Source: Bacillota bacterium
GTDB taxonomy: Bacteria > Bacillota > Sulfobacillia > Sulfobacillales > Sulfobacillaceae
Assembly (NCBI GenBank): GCA_026627385.1
Contig: JAPNUR010000006.1
Coordinates: 62,001 to 126,000, forward strand
Direction of reading: 5' to 3'
Length of the DNA stretch: 64,000 nucleotides
Below the pieces are notes generated by a model. It saw nothing but the letters and a program-made list of their open reading frames with translations. It ran no database searches and had not been told where the DNA came from. This document shows positions 16,984 through 26,408 of the stretch, in pieces. The stretch's first letter is position 1, and each line of letters begins with the position of its first letter. Both the position numbers and the translations under genes were made by a program.

Positions 16984-19317
16984 ATGGGCAATGCACAATA
17001 CCAAGTGAGTTGGGAGAAAACCCGGCGCACGTTTTTACCCGATAGTTTTCAGTCGTTAGATGGGTTAAGTGCCACCGGCCTCGTCGGCCAGGATCGGGCC
17101 TTAGAGGCCATCGAATTTGCATTGGCAATGCGAGCTCATATGTTTTTGGTGGGGCCGGTCGGCACAGGTAAACGCACGTATATTCGCCACCGGCTTGAAG
17201 AATGGGCGCGACATCAGCCGACGCCAGACGATTGGTGTTACGTGCCCAATTTTGCGCGGGAAGAGGAACCGCGCGCGCTGACAGTACCGGCCGGCCAGGC
17301 TCGCGCCTTTCAACGGGCCGTAGATGAGTTTGTGACAGCAGTGTATAAGGCGCTCCGCGACACGTTTGAGTCCGAAGCTTATGCCCAACATCGTCAGGCC
17401 GTGCTGGCGGAATTTGAAGCGCGCCAGCACGCTCTGTGGGCAGGGCTCATGGAGAAAGCGCGGACACTCGGTTTTGCCGTAGAAACAACCCCGACCGGGC
17501 AAGTGCTGACCGTCCCCTTAAAGCCTGACGGTTCCCCGTTTCATCCCCAGGAATTTCAGGAACTGCCGGATACCGTGCGCCAGCGCTACCAAGAGCAGCA
17601 AGCGCAATTGGCCGAACCGCTGGAGATGACGCTGAGGCGGGTGCGCAATTTGGAGCGCGAAGCGCGTCAAGCGCTGACAAATACCGATCGGGAAGCGGCA
17701 GAAAACGCGACTCGCCATCTGACCGAAACCTTTCAGGCCGCGTACGGGGACACACCGGCGGGACAATATTTTCAAGACGTCAGCCGTGATGTATTGGAAC
17801 ATCTGGCGGCCTTTGAACGCGAGGATGGCGAAGATTTGACCCATTGGCTCATGCGTTATCGCGTGCATGTGTTGGTGGAGCATCCATCGAGCACGGGAGC
17901 CCCGGTGATTATGGAAAATCACCCGACCTTAGCTAACCTGGTGGGCCAGATTAACTACAAACAAATCCAGGGCATGTTGGTAGCCACCTTGGACGGCATT
18001 GTCGCAGGAAGCCTCATCAAAGCCAACGGCGGATATCTCATCATCATGGCGGACGATCTGCTTAAAGAGCCGTATGCGTATGATGCGTTGAAGCGCGTTT
18101 TGCGCGAACGGCGACTGCGCATCGAGAATGCGCCGGAAGCCCTAAGCTGGATGCGCCTCGCGCTCTTTCAGCCAGAACCGATTCCGCTCGACGTGACAGT
18201 TGTCCTGGTGGGCACGCCGGATATCTATTACGCCCTTTACAATTACGATCCCGATTTCCGCCGCTTCTTCAAGATCAAGGCAGATTTTGCCCCGGATATG
18301 CCCGCCACCGATGCTAACGTGCGGCAATTTGCGCGCATTTTACTCCATGCCGCAGAGCGCGCCAACCGGCCTCTGCCGGACGCCGACGCTTTGGCAGCCC
18401 TTACCGAAGTGGCGATGACGTTAGCTGAGGACCAAGAACGGCTGTCCACGCGCTTAGGGGAAATTTTGACCGTGTTGGATGAAGCGAAGACCTGGGCCAA
18501 GCAGGATGGAGCGTCACAAGTATCCCGGCGCCATGTGGCGCAAGCGGTCAAGGCGCGGCGGTTACGCTCCCAAGGGCCGGCGGATTTCATGCACCGGTTG
18601 ATTCAAGACGGCACATTGCTCATCGCTACGGAAGGCTCTGTGGTGGGCCAGCTCAACGGACTGGCGGTGATGAGTGCGGGCGATGCACCCTTTGGCCACC
18701 CGTCGCGGATTACGGCCACTGTATGGGCGGGCGAAAGTGGCATTGTCAATATCGAACGGCAGACACGGCAGTCAGGGACCACGCACAGCAAGGGCGTGCT
18801 CACGTTGGCGGGATTCTTTTCCGGCCGGTTTGGCGCTCGCCAACCGCTTAGTTTCAGTGCCAGCATTGGGTTTGAGCAAATGTATGAGGGCGTTGACGGG
18901 GATAGCGCATCAAGCGCCGAACTTTATGCGCTATTGTCGGCGTTGGCGGGCGTGGGCCTGGATCAGGGGATTGCGGTGACCGGGTCGGTTGACCAGTTCG
19001 GCAATGTGCAGCCCATAGGCGGGGTGAATCACAAAATTGAGGGATTTTTTCAGGTCTGCCGTGCGGCAGGGCTATCGGGAAAACAGGGGGTCATGATTCC
19101 GCGACGCAACTTGCGGCACTTAATGGTGTCTCGGGAGGTGCAAGAGGCGATAAAATCGGGCACCTTTCATTTGTGGGCGATTGACACCATTGACCAAGGC
19201 ATTGAAATTTTAAGCGGCATGCCCGCCGGTTCTCCGGATGATGGGCCCGACACCGTCATGGGCCGCGTGGCCGCGAGACTGGCGCAATTTCATGAGTTGG
19301 TGCGCCCGCGTGAGTAA
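16984..19317 (+). CDS. LonB-like ATP-dependent protease (AAA plus Lon proteolytic domain)
   Basis: A 777-residue protein. An AAA-type nucleotide site has Walker A VGPVGTGKRT near residue 55. A long helical insert spans about residues 110-300. A second AAA region (GGYLIIMADDLLKEPYAYDALKRVLRERR) precedes a C-terminal Lon protease domain. The catalytic Ser lies in DGDSASSAELYALLSAL and the Lys in GGVNHKIEGFF, the Ser-Lys dyad of Lon. Its size and layout fit the soluble Lon-like family rather than LonA. It has no membrane helix. It starts 30 nt after the MenG-Usp fusion and may be co-transcribed with it. The start ATG is at 16984; a GTG at 16981 is equivalent. Confidence 0.88.
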   Translation: MGNAQYQVSWEKTRRTFLPDSFQSLDGLSATGLVGQDRALEAIEFALAMRAHMFLVGPVGTGKRTYIRHRLEEWARHQPTPDDWCYVPNFAREEEPRALTVPAGQARAFQRAVDEFVTAVYKALRDTFESEAYAQHRQAVLAEFEARQHALWAGLMEKARTLGFAVETTPTGQVLTVPLKPDGSPFHPQEFQELPDTVRQRYQEQQAQLAEPLEMTLRRVRNLEREARQALTNTDREAAENATRHLTETFQAAYGDTPAGQYFQDVSRDVLEHLAAFEREDGEDLTHWLMRYRVHVLVEHPSSTGAPVIMENHPTLANLVGQINYKQIQGMLVATLDGIVAGSLIKANGGYLIIMADDLLKEPYAYDALKRVLRERRLRIENAPEALSWMRLALFQPEPIPLDVTVVLVGTPDIYYALYNYDPDFRRFFKIKADFAPDMPATDANVRQFARILLHAAERANRPLPDADALAALTEVAMTLAEDQERLSTRLGEILTVLDEAKTWAKQDGASQVSRRHVAQAVKARRLRSQGPADFMHRLIQDGTLLIATEGSVVGQLNGLAVMSAGDAPFGHPSRITATVWAGESGIVNIERQTRQSGTTHSKGVLTLAGFFSGRFGARQPLSFSASIGFEQMYEGVDGDSASSAELYALLSALAGVGLDQGIAVTGSVDQFGNVQPIGGVNHKIEGFFQVCRAAGLSGKQGVMIPRRNLRHLMVSREVQEAIKSGTFHLWAIDTIDQGIEILSGMPAGSPDDGPDTVMGRVAARLAQFHELVRPRE

Positions 19318-19465
19318 ACGGGGCCGGGGGACCGCCATCGTCGAGGGGCAGGGCAGAGAGCGTTGCTCAGAGCTTGTCTATCCTGTGCGGTGAGACCGAA
19401 ATGTGCGCAGGGGTGGCGTGAGGGCGTCCCCCCAGATGGGCATGGACGAGGAGGCAATGTGCTGG

Positions 19466-20731
19466 ATGAAAATGGTTGCCCTGGATGATGTGTTTCAGGA
19501 CTTGAAAAGCGGGATGGCACTTTACGTACAAGGCATTGCCATGACGCCAACACCCCTGTTGGAGGCCCTCAGGGACCGATGCCGCGGGTTAAGCCAGGTT
19601 GAGCTCTACCACATGCATCTGGAGGGGCCTGTGCCCCATCTGGATCCCCAGGTATCAGGGTCTCTCAAGGACATCTCTTGGTTTGTCGGCAAAAATACCC
19701 GGGAGGCTGTCAACGCGGGGCGTGCGGAACATCTTCCCCTCTTTTTATCGGATATTCCCGCCTTTATCGAACAGCGCATTCAGCTTGATTATGCCCTCAT
19801 TCACGTGAGCCCGCCTGATCGTTACGGCTTTGTCAGCCTGGGGACCAGCGTCGAGGCCGCCCTGTCAGCGATCAAACGAGCTCGGACGGTGGTGGCTCTG
19901 GTCAACCCGCATGTGCCACGGACGCGGGGAGCCGCGGAGATTCCGGCTTCCGCCATTACGCTGGGGGTGTGGCATGACGCGCCCCTTCATACGGTTGAAG
20001 CGCCAGCCATTGACGCGGTCATGTCTCAAATTGCCGCTCACGTGGCATCTTTGATTCCCGATAAGGCGACCTTGCAGCTGGGCATTGGGGCAATCCCAAA
20101 CGCCGTGTTGGCAGCCTTGACACATCATCGTGACCTCGGGATCCACAGCGAAATGATTTCCGACGGCATTCAGCCGCTCATCGAAGCCGGGGTCATTACC
20201 GGGCAGTACAAAGCCCTGGATGCTGGGCTTGTGGTGGCAACCTTTGCCCTCGGCAGTGCGCGTTTCTATGAGTTTTTGGACGACAATCCGGCCATCTCCT
20301 TACGATCGGTGGACTATACCAATGACACGGCCGTTATTCGCCGCCAGCCGCGCATGATATCCATCAATTCCGCCATTGAGGTCGACTTGACCGGCCAAGT
20401 GGCGGCCGAGTCGGTCGGCACGCGCATCATCTCCGGGGTTGGCGGTCAGATGGATTTTGTGCGCGGCGCCAGTTTGGCGCCCGAGGGCGCGTCGATTATT
20501 GCTCTGCCGTCGCGCACCCCGGACGGGCGGCCGCGGATTGTGCCCACCCTGCATCCTGGCGCAGCGGTGACGACCACGCGCAATCATGTTCAGTTTGTGG
20601 TGACAGAATACGGCAGTGTCAACCTCCATGGGCTGTCCCTGCGAGAGCGTGTCCAGGCCTTGATTCACCTCGCTCACCCCGAGGATCGGGAAGCATTGGC
20701 GCGTTACGCCCGTCAGCTGTGGACTGGCTGA
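19466..20731 (+). CDS. Acetyl-CoA hydrolase/transferase family (4-hydroxybutyrate CoA-transferase-like)
   Basis: A protein of about 421 residues from class I CoA-transferases. The catalytic Glu lies in LGIHSEMISDG. Other family motifs are VSPPDRYGFVSLGTSV, LQLGIGAIPNAVLAAL and the C-terminal GVGGQMDFVRGA. It moves CoA between short-chain acyl-CoA and a carboxylate such as acetate; the exact pair cannot be read. Several in-frame Met codons precede the domain. ATG 19466 is 11 nt after GAGGAGG, while ATG 19457 is too close to it. It is convergent with the dihydrolipoamide dehydrogenase gene. Confidence 0.85.
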   Translation: MKMVALDDVFQDLKSGMALYVQGIAMTPTPLLEALRDRCRGLSQVELYHMHLEGPVPHLDPQVSGSLKDISWFVGKNTREAVNAGRAEHLPLFLSDIPAFIEQRIQLDYALIHVSPPDRYGFVSLGTSVEAALSAIKRARTVVALVNPHVPRTRGAAEIPASAITLGVWHDAPLHTVEAPAIDAVMSQIAAHVASLIPDKATLQLGIGAIPNAVLAALTHHRDLGIHSEMISDGIQPLIEAGVITGQYKALDAGLVVATFALGSARFYEFLDDNPAISLRSVDYTNDTAVIRRQPRMISINSAIEVDLTGQVAAESVGTRIISGVGGQMDFVRGASLAPEGASIIALPSRTPDGRPRIVPTLHPGAAVTTTRNHVQFVVTEYGSVNLHGLSLRERVQALIHLAHPEDREALARYARQLWTG

Positions 20732-20804
20732 TGGGGCGAAGCATTGCCGCATTGCCGATGACGGTTTGCGGGCGCCCGTGGCATTCTGCGGTTCGTTAAC
20801 GAGG

Positions 20805-22199
20805 TTAAATGGAACGCGCCAGTCTGTCGAGGGCCTCGAATTGAGTCGGATGGGGAAAAGTCATGGTGGCGAGTTCACGGGCGGTAAGTCCGAGATGGAT
20901 GGCCATGTGGGCGGCTGCGGACAACTCGACGGCTGAGACCCCGACGCCGTGAATGCCGAGAATGCGTCCGTCCGAGCGACGAATGACCAATTTTAATTGA
21001 CCTTCCAGTTCTCCCGCAATTTGCGCCCAGGCTTCCACGCCCATAGGACGGGTGACCTCCTCGACTTTCATGCCGCGCGCTTCGGCCATCGCGCGCGTCA
21101 GTCCCACGGAGAAGAGTTCCGGTCGCGAGAAGACGGTAGTTGGCATTTCTTCTGCGACGAAATGGTCGGGATCCTGGCCGTGGGACAGGATAGTGCGCGC
21201 GGCGATTTCGCTCATGCGGACCGCCGAGTGAAAGAGCATGGAGAGGCCCGTGACGTCGCCGCTCGCGTAGATGTGGGGGATGTTTGTGCGCATGTGATCA
21301 TCCACCGGGATGCCGTGAGGGGTGTAGTGTAACCCAATCGCGTCTAACCCCAGATCCGGCGGGATAAAGGGCTTTCGCCCCAACGCGGCCAGCACTTGCG
21401 CAGCTTTCAGGGTCATGGGAGATTGGTCATGAAGCCGTCGCGCCGTAACCACCATGGCTCCCGGCGTCCCATCAATGCGTTCCGCCTGCACGCCGGTGAG
21501 TATCGTGACCCGATTAGCCAAGGCTTCCGTCATTAGGCGGACTAGCTCGGCGTCCATGGTCGGCAAGAGAGAGGGGGCCATTTCCACCAACGTGACGGCC
21601 ACGCCTAAATCACTAAGCATCGATGCGGCCTCGACCCCGATGTACCCCCCACCTAAAATGATGAGGCTTGGCGGGAGCTCTGCGACGGCATCACGCCAGG
21701 CAAATAGCTGGTGGTGGTTCCAGACCCGGTCCAATCCGGGGATCGGCGCCGTTGCCGCTTCGGAACCCGTGGCAAGAATGATGTGACGCGCTTCAACCGT
21801 CAGCGTGGCGCCAGCATCCCAATCTTCGACGCTAAGATGCGTGGCATCCGTGAGGCGGGCCTTACCGCGGATGACGGTCAAATGGGGCGTGCTGCGGATC
21901 TCTTCCGCGTGTTGTTGATAGCGGCGCGTTTGCACCCCGTCCTTGTAGGCGCGGATGTCCCGCCAGGGGGCCCCCCGCCGCTCAAGGGCTAGGCCCATAA
22001 ACTGTCCCTGCGATGCCTGATGCCACACGACAGTCGCCTGCCGCACCGCTTTGGACGGGATACAGCCTTCGTAGAGGCAGTTGCCGCCGAGATTGCCCTT
22101 TTCGTCCACCATTAACACGGACCGCCCGCTCTGGGCCAGGCGAAATGCGGCCGGATAGCCACCGCCGCCGGCTCCAATAATGGCGACATCGACGTTCAT
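20805..22199 (-). CDS. lpdA: Dihydrolipoamide dehydrogenase-like flavoprotein
   Basis: A 464-residue class I pyridine nucleotide-disulfide oxidoreductase. FAD motif: AIIGAGGGGYPAAFRLAQSG. Redox-active disulfide: GGNCLYEGCIPSKA (C-x4-C). NAD motif: LIILGGGYIGVEAASML. Second FAD motif: IYASGDVTGLSMLFHSAVR. The C-terminal active-site His lies in FPHPTQFEAL. No 2-oxoacid dehydrogenase E1/E2 genes are adjacent, so its partner is unknown. The start ATG 22199 follows AAGGTGG; the longer reading frame has no support. Confidence 0.88.
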   Translation of the reverse strand: MNVDVAIIGAGGGGYPAAFRLAQSGRSVLMVDEKGNLGGNCLYEGCIPSKAVRQATVVWHQASQGQFMGLALERRGAPWRDIRAYKDGVQTRRYQQHAEEIRSTPHLTVIRGKARLTDATHLSVEDWDAGATLTVEARHIILATGSEAATAPIPGLDRVWNHHQLFAWRDAVAELPPSLIILGGGYIGVEAASMLSDLGVAVTLVEMAPSLLPTMDAELVRLMTEALANRVTILTGVQAERIDGTPGAMVVTARRLHDQSPMTLKAAQVLAALGRKPFIPPDLGLDAIGLHYTPHGIPVDDHMRTNIPHIYASGDVTGLSMLFHSAVRMSEIAARTILSHGQDPDHFVAEEMPTTVFSRPELFSVGLTRAMAEARGMKVEEVTRPMGVEAWAQIAGELEGQLKLVIRRSDGRILGIHGVGVSAVELSAAAHMAIHLGLTARELATMTFPHPTQFEALDRLARSI

Positions 22200-22261
22200 G
22201 CTTATTCCACCTTTCTTTCTTTGCTTAAACGACCGATAACCTGCCTCTTTAGCCAAGCTCG

Positions 22262-23275
22262 TTATCCGCTGGCTCTGAGGCATCCCGGATCGCTGGCCAC
22301 AAGATTTTGGGTCACCGCGTAGGCGCGCGCACGCGAGCCGCCGCATTCGTGGCGGTAGGCGCAGTGGCCGCAAGGGCCGTTAAGGTGATCCGGATCGCGG
22401 AGTTGCTGAAACAACGGCGAATGGCGATAAATGGCAGAGAAGGGCGTGCGACGCACATTGCCGCCGGACACCGGGAGATAGCCACTGGGATATACCTCAC
22501 CGACGTGATCGATAAAGGCGAAGCCTCGGGCCTCACGCGCCACGACCCGCGGCGGCTCGAGCGGATTGGCTTCGTGCCTGACGCGCGCCCACTGGGGGGC
22601 TCCCACGGTGGTGACGCGCATCGGGCGGTGCGGCTGAAACCGGGTCAACCATCGGAGCACCTCTTCGATTTCTTGGCTCCCTAAGGTATCCTGAAGCCTA
22701 GCGCGTCCCGTGGGGATGACGAAAAAGAGCTCCCAGCTCTGCGCCCCGAGCGCCTCGACGAGCTTGGCCATGGCGGGAATTTGCTCGACGGTTTGTCGGC
22801 TGACTGAGGTGTTGATTTGTAGGGCGAGACCGCGACGGACGACCTCATGCGCCATTTCTACCGTGCGCACAAAGGTATTGCGGACGCCACGAAACTTGTC
22901 GTGGGTTGGGGCGTCGGCCCCATCTAAGCTGAGGGAAACCGAGTGGACGCCCAGATCGTGCCATTGCTGAAGCACCAGGGGTGTCAACCGCGGGGTGACA
23001 CTGGGCGCCAGAGCGGTGATGAGGCGACGTGAGACCGCCTGACCGATAATGGCCTCGAGGTCGGGCCGCTCTAACGGGTCGCCGCCGGTAAAAACCAAAA
23101 TGGGCGGCCGTTCAAACTGGGTAGCGAGGTCATCGAGGACCGGAAGCATGTCGTCAAGTGTCAGCTCTTGAGGATGGCGGCGCGGTATGGCTTGAGCCCG
23201 ACAATGACGGCAATGAAGCTGGCACGCACGGGTCAATTCCCACGTGACCACGTGTGGCGCATCGTCGTAGGACAT
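22262..23275 (-). CDS. Radical SAM/SPASM protein, AhbD/TIGR04053-like
   Basis: A 337-residue radical SAM enzyme. The [4Fe-4S] motif CQLHCRHC (C-x3-C-x2-C) is near residue 19, followed by the SAM-contacting FTGGDPL motif. The C-terminal extension has CGHCAYRHECGG and DPGC cysteines for an auxiliary cluster. The N-terminal VTWELTRAC and the C-terminal GSRARAYAVT stretch match the TIGR04053/AhbD-like group; AhbD decarboxylates Fe-coproporphyrin to haem. Given the haem-rich oxidases nearby, a haem-related role is plausible but unproven. Peptide maturation, as by mycofactocin or PQQ radical SAM enzymes, is the alternative. The start ATG 23275 follows AAGGATG. Confidence 0.82.
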   Translation of the reverse strand: MSYDDAPHVVTWELTRACQLHCRHCRAQAIPRRHPQELTLDDMLPVLDDLATQFERPPILVFTGGDPLERPDLEAIIGQAVSRRLITALAPSVTPRLTPLVLQQWHDLGVHSVSLSLDGADAPTHDKFRGVRNTFVRTVEMAHEVVRRGLALQINTSVSRQTVEQIPAMAKLVEALGAQSWELFFVIPTGRARLQDTLGSQEIEEVLRWLTRFQPHRPMRVTTVGAPQWARVRHEANPLEPPRVVAREARGFAFIDHVGEVYPSGYLPVSGGNVRRTPFSAIYRHSPLFQQLRDPDHLNGPCGHCAYRHECGGSRARAYAVTQNLVASDPGCLRASG

Positions 23276-23421
23276 TAGACCACATCCTTTGAACCACTTT
23301 CGTTGCAAACACGCATACCCGTTCCGTCGCCTCACGGCACGGCTCATGCGCGGGGCGGACCGCTCAGGTCGACACGCATCCCTCCCCCGGCATTTTGCGG
23401 CTCTCGCCGAGGTAGGACAGG

Positions 23422-23733
23422 TCAGTTCCATTTGCGGTGCAACGGGGCCATGCGGGTGGCTCTTTGCGAACCGCGACGAGACGTAACCCGGTGTTGCAGT
23501 GCGCGGCGACGGTGGTACCAGAGGCGCTTCGGCCAACGAGGAAATGGAACGATGGCGTGCGCAGGCTGTGGCGTTCGGCGCATCCGTGACTTCATTTTGG
23601 GCCGCTGGGGTACAGCGGCATCAGCCCTGGCGACTGTCAGCATAATCGCCGCCACCACCACCATGATGCTTGTGGCGACGACAATCCAGATTCCGCCACC
23701 AGGACTCGTATGGTACACTACAGGTGCCATCAT
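23422..23733 (-). CDS. Possible small single-helix membrane protein
   Basis: A 103-residue ORF with a strong SD (AAGGAGG before the ATGATG at 23733). The first 40 residues look real: a short polar start with PGGG, then one helix (IWIVVATSIMVVVAAIML). The remaining 60 residues are Arg/Pro-rich and may be read-through of GC-rich DNA. It lies between the stress-protein operon and the radical SAM gene on the same strand. It could be a small membrane protein or a peptide substrate. Confidence is limited. Confidence 0.4.
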   Translation of the reverse strand: MMAPVVYHTSPGGGIWIVVATSIMVVVAAIMLTVARADAAVPQRPKMKSRMRRTPQPAHAIVPFPRWPKRLWYHRRRALQHRVTSRRGSQRATRMAPLHRKWN

Positions 23734-23780
23734 AGATATCCCTCCTTACTTCACATGTGTTTGCAAGCCGTGGGATGCCC

Positions 23781-24206
23781 TTAATCCGATGCCATGCTCT
23801 CGGGCTCCACGATTGTGATCGGGACTGGCGACCGCTGAAACACGGCAAAGGCGACGCTCCCAATCCAATGGCCTATGGAAGCTTTTCCCCGTCGACCCAT
23901 GACGATCAGGTCGATATCGTGATCAATCGCAAAGCGCACGATTTCTTCATGAGGCACGCCAATGACGGAGAGCGTTTCCACCGACGGGCAGCATCCGAGG
24001 GCTTGTTCCGTGACTTCCAAGATCCGTTCTGATTCCTTGCGGGCCGCGACAAACGCGTCTTGCTGCGTGGAGTATTCCAAGCGCGGTGTCATCACGTGCA
24101 ACAAGGTTACGGTCAAGGGCTGCTGGGTCAGATGCTCGCTAACCCATTTGGCAGCTCTTAGTGCCGACGGAGAACCGTCGGTAGGCAACAAGACGGCGAG
24201 CGCCAT
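23781..24206 (-). CDS. Universal stress protein, UspA family (copy 3)
   Basis: A 141-residue UspA domain with PTDGSPSALRAAKW at the start and the ATP-site signature GRRGKASIGHWIGS near residue 103. The ATG at 24206 follows AAAGGATGAGAGG. It begins 7 nt after the preceding uspA gene, so the two form an operon. DosR-like box and palindrome lie upstream of that operon. Confidence 0.88.
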   Translation of the reverse strand: MALAVLLPTDGSPSALRAAKWVSEHLTQQPLTVTLLHVMTPRLEYSTQQDAFVAARKESERILEVTEQALGCCPSVETLSVIGVPHEEIVRFAIDHDIDLIVMGRRGKASIGHWIGSVAFAVFQRSPVPITIVEPESMASD

Positions 24207-24212
24207 AACCTC

Positions 24213-24734
24213 TCATCCTTTCTCGATTGACGCGGTGTCGGGATCGAAGACCGAACTATCCCAGAGAGGATAGCTCGTCACCACCGTGACCGGAATCGGG
24301 GATTCATGCACGATGGCGAACGACACACTCCCTAACAGGGTGCCGATGCGGGAATGGCCGCGGCGCCCAACGACAATCATGTCCGCATGATGGTGCCGGG
24401 CATCTTCTAATATGGCTTTGGCGGGCGAGGTGCCCTCCAGTTGTGCGGCGTGAACCGTCGCGCAATGCGTCAGCTGGTCGACGGTCTTTTGTATGGCTTC
24501 GCCAGCCCGCGACTGAGCCCGGTGCCAGGCGTTTCGGAGGGCTTCCGATTCAAGCCAGCGATTGTCCATGATGAACCCTCGAACCGGGATATCGGCATCA
24601 AATGATGAGACGCCAATGACCGAGACCACGCGAATGACGGGCTCATGGCTTGCGAGGTAGCGGTCAACCCACCGTGCCGCCGCCAGCGCGCCCGCCGATC
24701 CGTCGGTTGCTAAGACGATAATTGGCGATCTCAT
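24213..24734 (-). CDS. Universal stress protein, UspA family (copy 2)
   Basis: A 173-residue UspA domain, a little longer than usual because of a tail after the last strand. LATDGSAGALAAARW is at the start, and GRRGHSRIGTLLGS, the ATP-binding signature, is near residue 124. The ATG at 24734 is 8 nt after GGGAGGG; upstream in-frame codons lack an SD. It is the first gene of a two-gene usp operon. The box GGGCCAAACGACCC at 24807-24820 is about 75 bp upstream, placed as expected for an activator site. Confidence 0.9.
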   Translation of the reverse strand: MRSPIIVLATDGSAGALAAARWVDRYLASHEPVIRVVSVIGVSSFDADIPVRGFIMDNRWLESEALRNAWHRAQSRAGEAIQKTVDQLTHCATVHAAQLEGTSPAKAILEDARHHHADMIVVGRRGHSRIGTLLGSVSFAIVHESPIPVTVVTSYPLWDSSVFDPDTASIEKG

Positions 24735-24806
24735 GAGGTATCCCTCCCACCTGGGTTCGATCTGTCCCGTCGACTCTATGCTAACGAGTGAAGCCCAGGG
24801 AAAAGA

Positions 24807-24843
24807 GGGCCAAACGACCCATTGTGGCTGGCCCACATGTGGG
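24807..24843. promoter_or_regulatory. DosR-like box and 12-bp palindrome upstream of the usp operon
   Basis: GGGCCAAACGACCC (24807-24820; reverse complement GGGTCGTTTGGCCC) matches the repeated dyad. Next to it CCCACATGTGGG (24832-24843) is a perfect 12-bp palindrome. Both lie between the usp operon start and the end of the acyl-CoA ligase gene. Confidence 0.55.
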
Positions 24844-24875
24844 AACTTGATCTGCCGAATGGCACGCCGCGAGGG

Positions 24876-26405
24876 TTAACCAGGAAAGTCGCGAACAAGG
24901 TCGCGTAGGGCGCGCTTTAAGATTTTTCCGCTTGCATTGTGGGGGAGTTCGGCTACCAGGTGTACCCTGACCGGCACCTTGTATGGGGCCAAGTGTTGGC
25001 GTGCGTGAGCGATGAGATCGGCTTCCGTCAGAACACTGTTAGGGCGCAAGATGACAAACGCGCCGACTTCTTCGCCGTAAATCGGATGCGGCAGGCCCAC
25101 AACCGCGCATTCGACCACCTCGGACAGTTGATACAACACGTTTTCCACTTCCGCCGGATAAATATTTTGTCCCCCGCGGATGATCATGTCCTTTTTGCGG
25201 TCGACAATGTAAAGAAAACCATCGGCGTCCAAGTACCCTAAATCGCCGGTGTGGTACCATCCGTCATGGATGGCGTCGGCCGTGGCGTCCGGTTGACGGT
25301 AATACCCTTTCATGAGATTGATGCCTTGGGTTACCACCTCGCCGACAACCCCGGGCGCGACCTCTTGATGGTCGTCATCGACCACGCTAATCGTCATGCC
25401 CGGCAACGGTTTTCCCACCGAGCCGGGCTTGGTCAGCGCATACGCATCGTCCAGGCCGCTCACGGCCGGACTATTTTCCGTCTGACCATATAAATTAAAG
25501 ATCTTCGCGCCGGGAAAGCGGGCTTTGAGCGCCGTAATTGTTTCTATAGGCATAATGCTGGCGCCGTAGGTGAGAAGACGCACGCGGGGCAATTGCGCAC
25601 CAGTGAAGGCCGGATCTTGCAGCAAAATCTGATACATCGTAGGGACCCCAAAAAAGACACTGATCGCTTCGCGGGCTACCAGCCCCACGACCTTGTCTGG
25701 GTGAAAGGCGTCCACGACGGCGGTGGCGCCAATCGTAAGCGGGGCCTGCAAAAAGACGTGCTGCGCGCTGTGAAAGAGCGGGTAGAGCGAGATGACGCGA
25801 TCGTCGGACTGCATGGGTATCAAGGCATGCGAGGCTTGGTAAAATTGCGTGGCAATGTTTCGGTGCGTGAGCATGACACCTTTAGGCCGCCCTGTGGTGC
25901 CGCTCGTGTACAAGATGACGGCGACGTCGTCCGGTCCCACGGGGTGCCAGGGGACATCGGTGGCCCCCAGATCTGCGGAAGACAGAGGATGGGGATCCCA
26001 CCACACAACCGGAAACCGGTGGCGAGATGGCATGGCTTCACGGTAGCGCGGTTCGGCGACGATGAGCGCTGGTTCCACTTCGGACAAAATAGGCTCGACT
26101 TCGTCCCGTACCAAGCGGGTGTTAAGCGGAACGACCACCAGGCCGCTTGCGATGACGGCCCAATACCACAGGACATAGGGCCAGTCGTTGCCCAGCATGA
26201 GGACCACGCGATCGCCTGGTTTCACATGCTGGCGTGCCATGAAGGCTTGCACCCCAAAGACCGCTGCGACGAACTGACGATAAGTAAACCGACCGCTTGG
26301 GGTCACAAGCGCCTCCTTATCCGGCGTGCGATCCCGCCACGTCAACACTTGAAGCCAGGCCCGATGATCAAGGTCGGCCGGCAATTCAGCTCCCGTAATG
26401 CGCAT
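24876..26405 (-). CDS. Acyl-CoA synthetase (AMP-forming ligase)
   Basis: A 509-residue ANL-superfamily ligase. P-loop-like motif: ILYTSGTTGRPKGV. A5-type motif: NLYGQTENSP. The YHTGDLGYLDADGFLYIVDRKKDMII hinge region (A7-A8) and the catalytic Lys in NASGKILKRALRD are present. It activates a carboxylic acid to acyl-CoA. Its place at the end of an operon with alcohol and aldehyde dehydrogenases and an SCP2-like protein suggests a medium- or long-chain fatty acid. The ATG at 26405 follows GGGAGGTAG and lies 3 nt after the HAD gene. Confidence 0.9.
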   Translation of the reverse strand: MRITGAELPADLDHRAWLQVLTWRDRTPDKEALVTPSGRFTYRQFVAAVFGVQAFMARQHVKPGDRVVLMLGNDWPYVLWYWAVIASGLVVVPLNTRLVRDEVEPILSEVEPALIVAEPRYREAMPSRHRFPVVWWDPHPLSSADLGATDVPWHPVGPDDVAVILYTSGTTGRPKGVMLTHRNIATQFYQASHALIPMQSDDRVISLYPLFHSAQHVFLQAPLTIGATAVVDAFHPDKVVGLVAREAISVFFGVPTMYQILLQDPAFTGAQLPRVRLLTYGASIMPIETITALKARFPGAKIFNLYGQTENSPAVSGLDDAYALTKPGSVGKPLPGMTISVVDDDHQEVAPGVVGEVVTQGINLMKGYYRQPDATADAIHDGWYHTGDLGYLDADGFLYIVDRKKDMIIRGGQNIYPAEVENVLYQLSEVVECAVVGLPHPIYGEEVGAFVILRPNSVLTEADLIAHARQHLAPYKVPVRVHLVAELPHNASGKILKRALRDLVRDFPG

Positions 26406-26408
26406 TGT

